Made by a program: the position numbers and the translations under genes. Below the pieces are notes generated by a model that worked only from the letters and a program-made list of their open reading frames with translations, had not been told where the DNA came from and searched no databases. Shown one piece after another: positions 61,426 through 64,000 of a stretch of DNA of 64,000 bases; position 1 is the first letter of the stretch, and each line of letters begins with the position of its first letter. Source of the stretch: Listeria_A hofi (GTDB lineage: Bacteria; Bacillota; Bacilli; Lactobacillales; Listeriaceae); NCBI RefSeq assembly GCF_963575615.1, contig NZ_CAUYTL010000012.1, positions 9,403 to 73,402 of the forward strand, given 5' to 3'.

Positions 61426-62599
61426 AATTGTTCAAAAGCTGGTAAATTCGATTGTTCACTTTACCAAATGACTTAATATTATTTTGCACATTTGAAAGTA
61501 ATACTACGACTGTTTTCCCGCTATGACTAAAGCTATTCGACACGTTCCATCCGCTCAAAACGCCATGACTGTTATAGCTTCCTGGATCAGCATAGAACCC
61601 CATTCCATACCCAGAAGCACTTCCTGCCGTTAACATTTTCTCAAAACTAGCGTCATTGATCAATTTTCGATCCGACAAAGCTCGGTCAAATAAGTACATA
61701 TCCGTTGCAGTCATATACATATCACCACATCCATAAAGCTGCGATAAGTCCGGTAAGTATGGTGTCTTATAAGTTCCATCCTTTTGAATATTATAGCCAA
61801 CAGAAGGCTTTTTCTCCTTATCAAAAGTCGTATATACCCCCGAATGTTTCATACCTGCTGGTTCGAAAATATTTTTTTGCACGTAAGTCATTAATTTTTC
61901 TCCACTAAGTTGCTCCACAATGAAAGCTAGTACGCTATAATTCGAATCATTATAATCCCATTTTCCAGGCTGACGCTTAATTCCCTGTGCTTCAATATCC
62001 CGAATCAATTCTTCTGGTCTAATCTTCTCGTTTTTCTCTGTATGTCCCACAATACCAGATGTATGATTTAACAGGTTTCGCAATGTGATACGGCTACCAT
62101 TCGGGAATTCAGGCAAGTACGTTGCCACCGAATCATCTACATTCAGCTTGCTCTGCTCTTCTAACTGCAAAATCGCCGTTGCAATAACTGCTTTTTGAGA
62201 GGAACCAATATAATAAACTGTATCCGGTGTATTCGCCACATCCGTATCTCGATTCGCCGATTTATATCCCTTATTCAGCACAATTTTACCTTCACGGTAC
62301 ACAAGCGCGGTTCCGCTGAATCCAATACTTTCCAAATATTCATCTACTATCTTATTATCAGACACACTCGCCGTTTCCTTCTCCACTTCCTTTTCCGGAG
62401 TTACCGGCTTTTCTGGCGTCTTTTTTACCGTCTCTGAATCTTTCTGCTCGCCCGCAGTTTCCAATTCCTTTGGTGTTATCCATTTCACCGCCATAAAAAC
62501 CACTGTCAATAATACGAAAATCAGCCCGATACCAATATAAAAATCACGTTTCTTTTTGTTGCGCCGTTTGGAGGAGCGATTCATTTGCTGATTTACCAT
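61424..62599 (-). CDS. Membrane-anchored serine hydrolase (class C beta-lactamase / PBP4* family)
   Basis: 391 residues. A strongly basic N-terminus and one membrane anchor (about 21-39), a Pro/Glu/Lys-rich linker (about 45-78), then the serine beta-lactamase-like domain. The SxxK motif is S133-S-Q-K136. The second motif reads Y216-N-D rather than the usual YxN. The third is HSG in SFSHSGKTVVV. It faces outside and may act on wall peptides. Activity cannot be assumed given the Asp in motif 2. GAGGG precedes the start. Confidence 0.85.
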   Translation of the reverse strand: MVNQQMNRSSKRRNKKKRDFYIGIGLIFVLLTVVFMAVKWITPKELETAGEQKDSETVKKTPEKPVTPEKEVEKETASVSDNKIVDEYLESIGFSGTALVYREGKIVLNKGYKSANRDTDVANTPDTVYYIGSSQKAVIATAILQLEEQSKLNVDDSVATYLPEFPNGSRITLRNLLNHTSGIVGHTEKNEKIRPEELIRDIEAQGIKRQPGKWDYNDSNYSVLAFIVEQLSGEKLMTYVQKNIFEPAGMKHSGVYTTFDKEKKPSVGYNIQKDGTYKTPYLPDLSQLYGCGDMYMTATDMYLFDRALSDRKLINDASFEKMLTAGSASGYGMGFYADPGSYNSHGVLSGWNVSNSFSHSGKTVVVLLSNVQNNIKSFGKVNNRIYQLLNN

Positions 62600-62778
62600 G
62601 CCTTGCCCTCATTTCCTAGTAAAATTGCTCGCTTCGTCCCCACGAATTTATTACCAATACATTTGCACAGCTCCCACTCAAAATTCTAGACCATTTATAC
62701 TCAAAATGCAACTAGGTCAACAAATTATTTTGTATATAACTATTTTGATGTTAGAATAGACGTGCAAGGCTTCATCTA

Positions 62779-62804
62779 GTTTTGTGACCTACCTATCAGG
62801 GTAT
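62779..62804 (+). promoter_or_regulatory. Sigma-B-type promoter of lacD
   Basis: GTTT (62779-62782) and GGGTAT (62799-62804) with a 16-bp spacer fit the general-stress consensus. An overlapping sigma-A reading, TTGTGA and TATAGT, is also possible. From memory the L. monocytogenes homologue is sigma-B dependent. Confidence 0.6.
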
Positions 62805-62853
62805 TATAGTGAGGTATGCGTTCTAATAGAAAAGAAAGAAGGAGATTAGAGTT

Positions 62854-63867
62854 ATGGTACAAATTACAAAAGGTAAATTTGATGGCTTACAGAGACTTTC
62901 TAACGATAAAGGAATCATTGCTGCACTGGCAATTGACCAACGTGGCTCCTTAAAAAAAATGATTCAAGAAGCTAAAGGTTCTGAAAGCGACAAAGATGTA
63001 GAAGATTTTAAACAAATGGTATCCGAAGAGCTCACGCCATACGCATCTGCTATCCTGCTGGACCTTCAATATGGTACGCCTGCCATTAAAGCTCGTCACG
63101 AGAACTGTGGCTTGCTAACCTCCTATGAAAAAACGGGCTATGACGCCACGACACCAGGCAAGCTTCCTGATTTAATCGCGGACCTATCCGCACTCCGCAT
63201 CAAAGAAAGTGGCGGCGATGCAGTAAAAATTCTAGTATATTACGATCCAGATGAACCCGCAGAAATCAATGAAATCAAATACGCGTTCCTAGAAAGAGTT
63301 GGTGCCGAGTGTCGTGAAATAGACATCCCCTTCTTCCTAGAACCGATTACGTATGATGCAAAAGTAACAGACTCAGCCAGCGCCGATTACGCGAAACTGA
63401 AACCTGCGAAAGTTAAAGCATCCATTAAAGAATTTTCCAAACCGCGTTATGGCGTGGACGTACTGAAATTAGAGGTTCCAGTGAATTTCAAATATGTAGA
63501 AGGCTTTGCGGATGGCGAAGTAGTTTATACGAAAGAAGAAGCTGGACGCCATTTCGAAGAGTGTTCTGATCTAAGCCCGCTTCCATTCATTTATTTGAGT
63601 GCAGGTGTGACGGCAGAACTTTTCCATAAAACAATTGCCTTCGCGAATGAGCATAAAGTGCAATATAGCGGCGTGCTTTGCGGTCGTGCAACTTGGAAAG
63701 ACGGTATTGAAGTTTATGGTAAGCAAGGCGACGATGCTTTGCGCGAGTGGTTGCGTACACAAGGCAAAGAGAACATCACCTCACTTGATGACCTTCTAAA
63801 CACCGGCGCATCTCCTTGGTGGGCTAAGTACGGCTCCTTTGAAGATGTACATGTTGTTGAAAAATAA
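62854..63867 (+). CDS. lacD: Tagatose 1,6-diphosphate aldolase (LacD)
   Basis: 337 residues, class I LacD-type TIM barrel: GIIAALAIDQRGSLKKMI, ILLDLQYGTPAIKA, KILVYYDPDEPAEIN, FFLEPITYDAK and VDVLKLEVPVN with the Schiff-base lysine. It cleaves tagatose 1,6-bisphosphate to DHAP and glyceraldehyde 3-phosphate. No other lac/tag genes are adjacent. GAAGGAG precedes the ATG. Confidence 0.92.
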   Translation: MVQITKGKFDGLQRLSNDKGIIAALAIDQRGSLKKMIQEAKGSESDKDVEDFKQMVSEELTPYASAILLDLQYGTPAIKARHENCGLLTSYEKTGYDATTPGKLPDLIADLSALRIKESGGDAVKILVYYDPDEPAEINEIKYAFLERVGAECREIDIPFFLEPITYDAKVTDSASADYAKLKPAKVKASIKEFSKPRYGVDVLKLEVPVNFKYVEGFADGEVVYTKEEAGRHFEECSDLSPLPFIYLSAGVTAELFHKTIAFANEHKVQYSGVLCGRATWKDGIEVYGKQGDDALREWLRTQGKENITSLDDLLNTGASPWWAKYGSFEDVHVVEK

Positions 63868-63871
63868 TAAC

Positions 63872-63920
63872 AAAAAAGGTTTGGAATCAATGGATTAATG
63901 CCCCGATTCCAAGCCTTTTT
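63872..63920 (+). terminator. Terminator of lacD
   Basis: AAAAAGG.TTGGAATC and GATTCCAA.CCTTTTT arms, immediately after the stop. Confidence 0.85.
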
Positions 63921-63936
63921 CTTGGAAGTGTAAAAT

Positions 63937-63980
63937 AAACTGTGTAAATAATGAATCCTAGTTCATTGTTTATACAGTTT
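63937..63980. terminator. Second hairpin at the right edge
   Basis: AAACTGT.TAAA.AATGAA pairs with TTCATT.TTTA.ACAGTTT, followed by TTCTTTTTT on plus. It is either a back-up terminator or belongs to a gene beyond the window. Confidence 0.55.
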
Positions 63981-64000
63981 TTCTTTTTTGATACAATGAA

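Overview
The window looks like chromosome of a low-GC Gram-positive bacterium of the genus Listeria or a very close relative. The reasons are strong GGAGG ribosome-binding sites, a sufCDSUB iron-sulfur operon with a lipoprotein gene beside sufC, a CBS-ACT protein of the CbpA type, Listeria-style surface-protein repeats, and gene order. From memory of L. monocytogenes EGD-e (not checked here), 15.5-30.3 kb and 51.8-63.9 kb match the lmo0539-lmo0575 block in order, while 8.9-15.5 kb matches lmo2411-lmo2416. The exopolysaccharide locus is not part of that core, which suggests one of the environmental Listeria species rather than L. monocytogenes.

Layout. 0-4 kb: the start of a DUF6157-type gene cut by the left edge, a small ABM-domain monooxygenase, and a short UvrA-like ATPase next to a UvrC-like GIY-YIG nuclease. 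4-8.6 kb: a secreted GH18 chitinase with Ig-like and chitin-binding modules, then a small secreted protein with an ABC transporter pair. 8.8-15.5 kb: the SUF operon and a lipoprotein. 15.5-19.4 kb: a GntR regulator with a 6-phospho-beta-glucosidase, and a purine permease behind a guanine-type riboswitch. 19.4-28 kb: hisJ diverging from a ten-gene overlapping hisZGDBHAFIEC operon. 28-31.7 kb: a structured intergenic region, two small membrane-associated proteins, a 2-oxoglutarate/Fe dioxygenase and gdhA.

31.7-51.5 kb is the accessory highlight. It is a Wzx/Wzy-type exopolysaccharide operon on the minus strand: Wzz and BY-kinase, a membrane-anchorless CapD-type dehydratase, two GT4 glycosyltransferases, a UDP-HexNAc dehydrogenase, a PglC-type phosphosugar transferase, a DegT aminotransferase, a Wzy polymerase, a hexapeptide acetyltransferase, and a Wzx flippase fused in frame to a PglD-type N-acetyltransferase. 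The set can be read as a UDP-diacetylbacillosamine route feeding a Wzy-polymerised glycan. Upstream on the same strand lie a DUF4352-like lipoprotein, a 1213-residue secreted repeat protein without a wall anchor, a Crp/Fnr regulator, an Mga-type regulator and an SH3b protein. Together these resemble a matrix or biofilm module.

51.8-64 kb is metabolic backbone: 6-phosphogluconolactonase, Gfo/Idh/MocA oxidoreductase, VOC protein, histidine phosphatase, POT peptide transporter, iron alcohol dehydrogenase, cbpA, a secreted glycine-rich protein diverging from a two-helix membrane protein, a Fur-controlled iron-siderophore binding lipoprotein, a serine hydrolase and tagatose-bisphosphate aldolase behind a sigma-B-like promoter.

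The most novel non-coding observation is a two-hairpin element of about 70-77 bp. It occurs at 28381-28457 (+) and 58558-58627 (-), with a third partial tandem copy at 58489-58549. The spelling of its first stem differs between copies while base pairing is kept.
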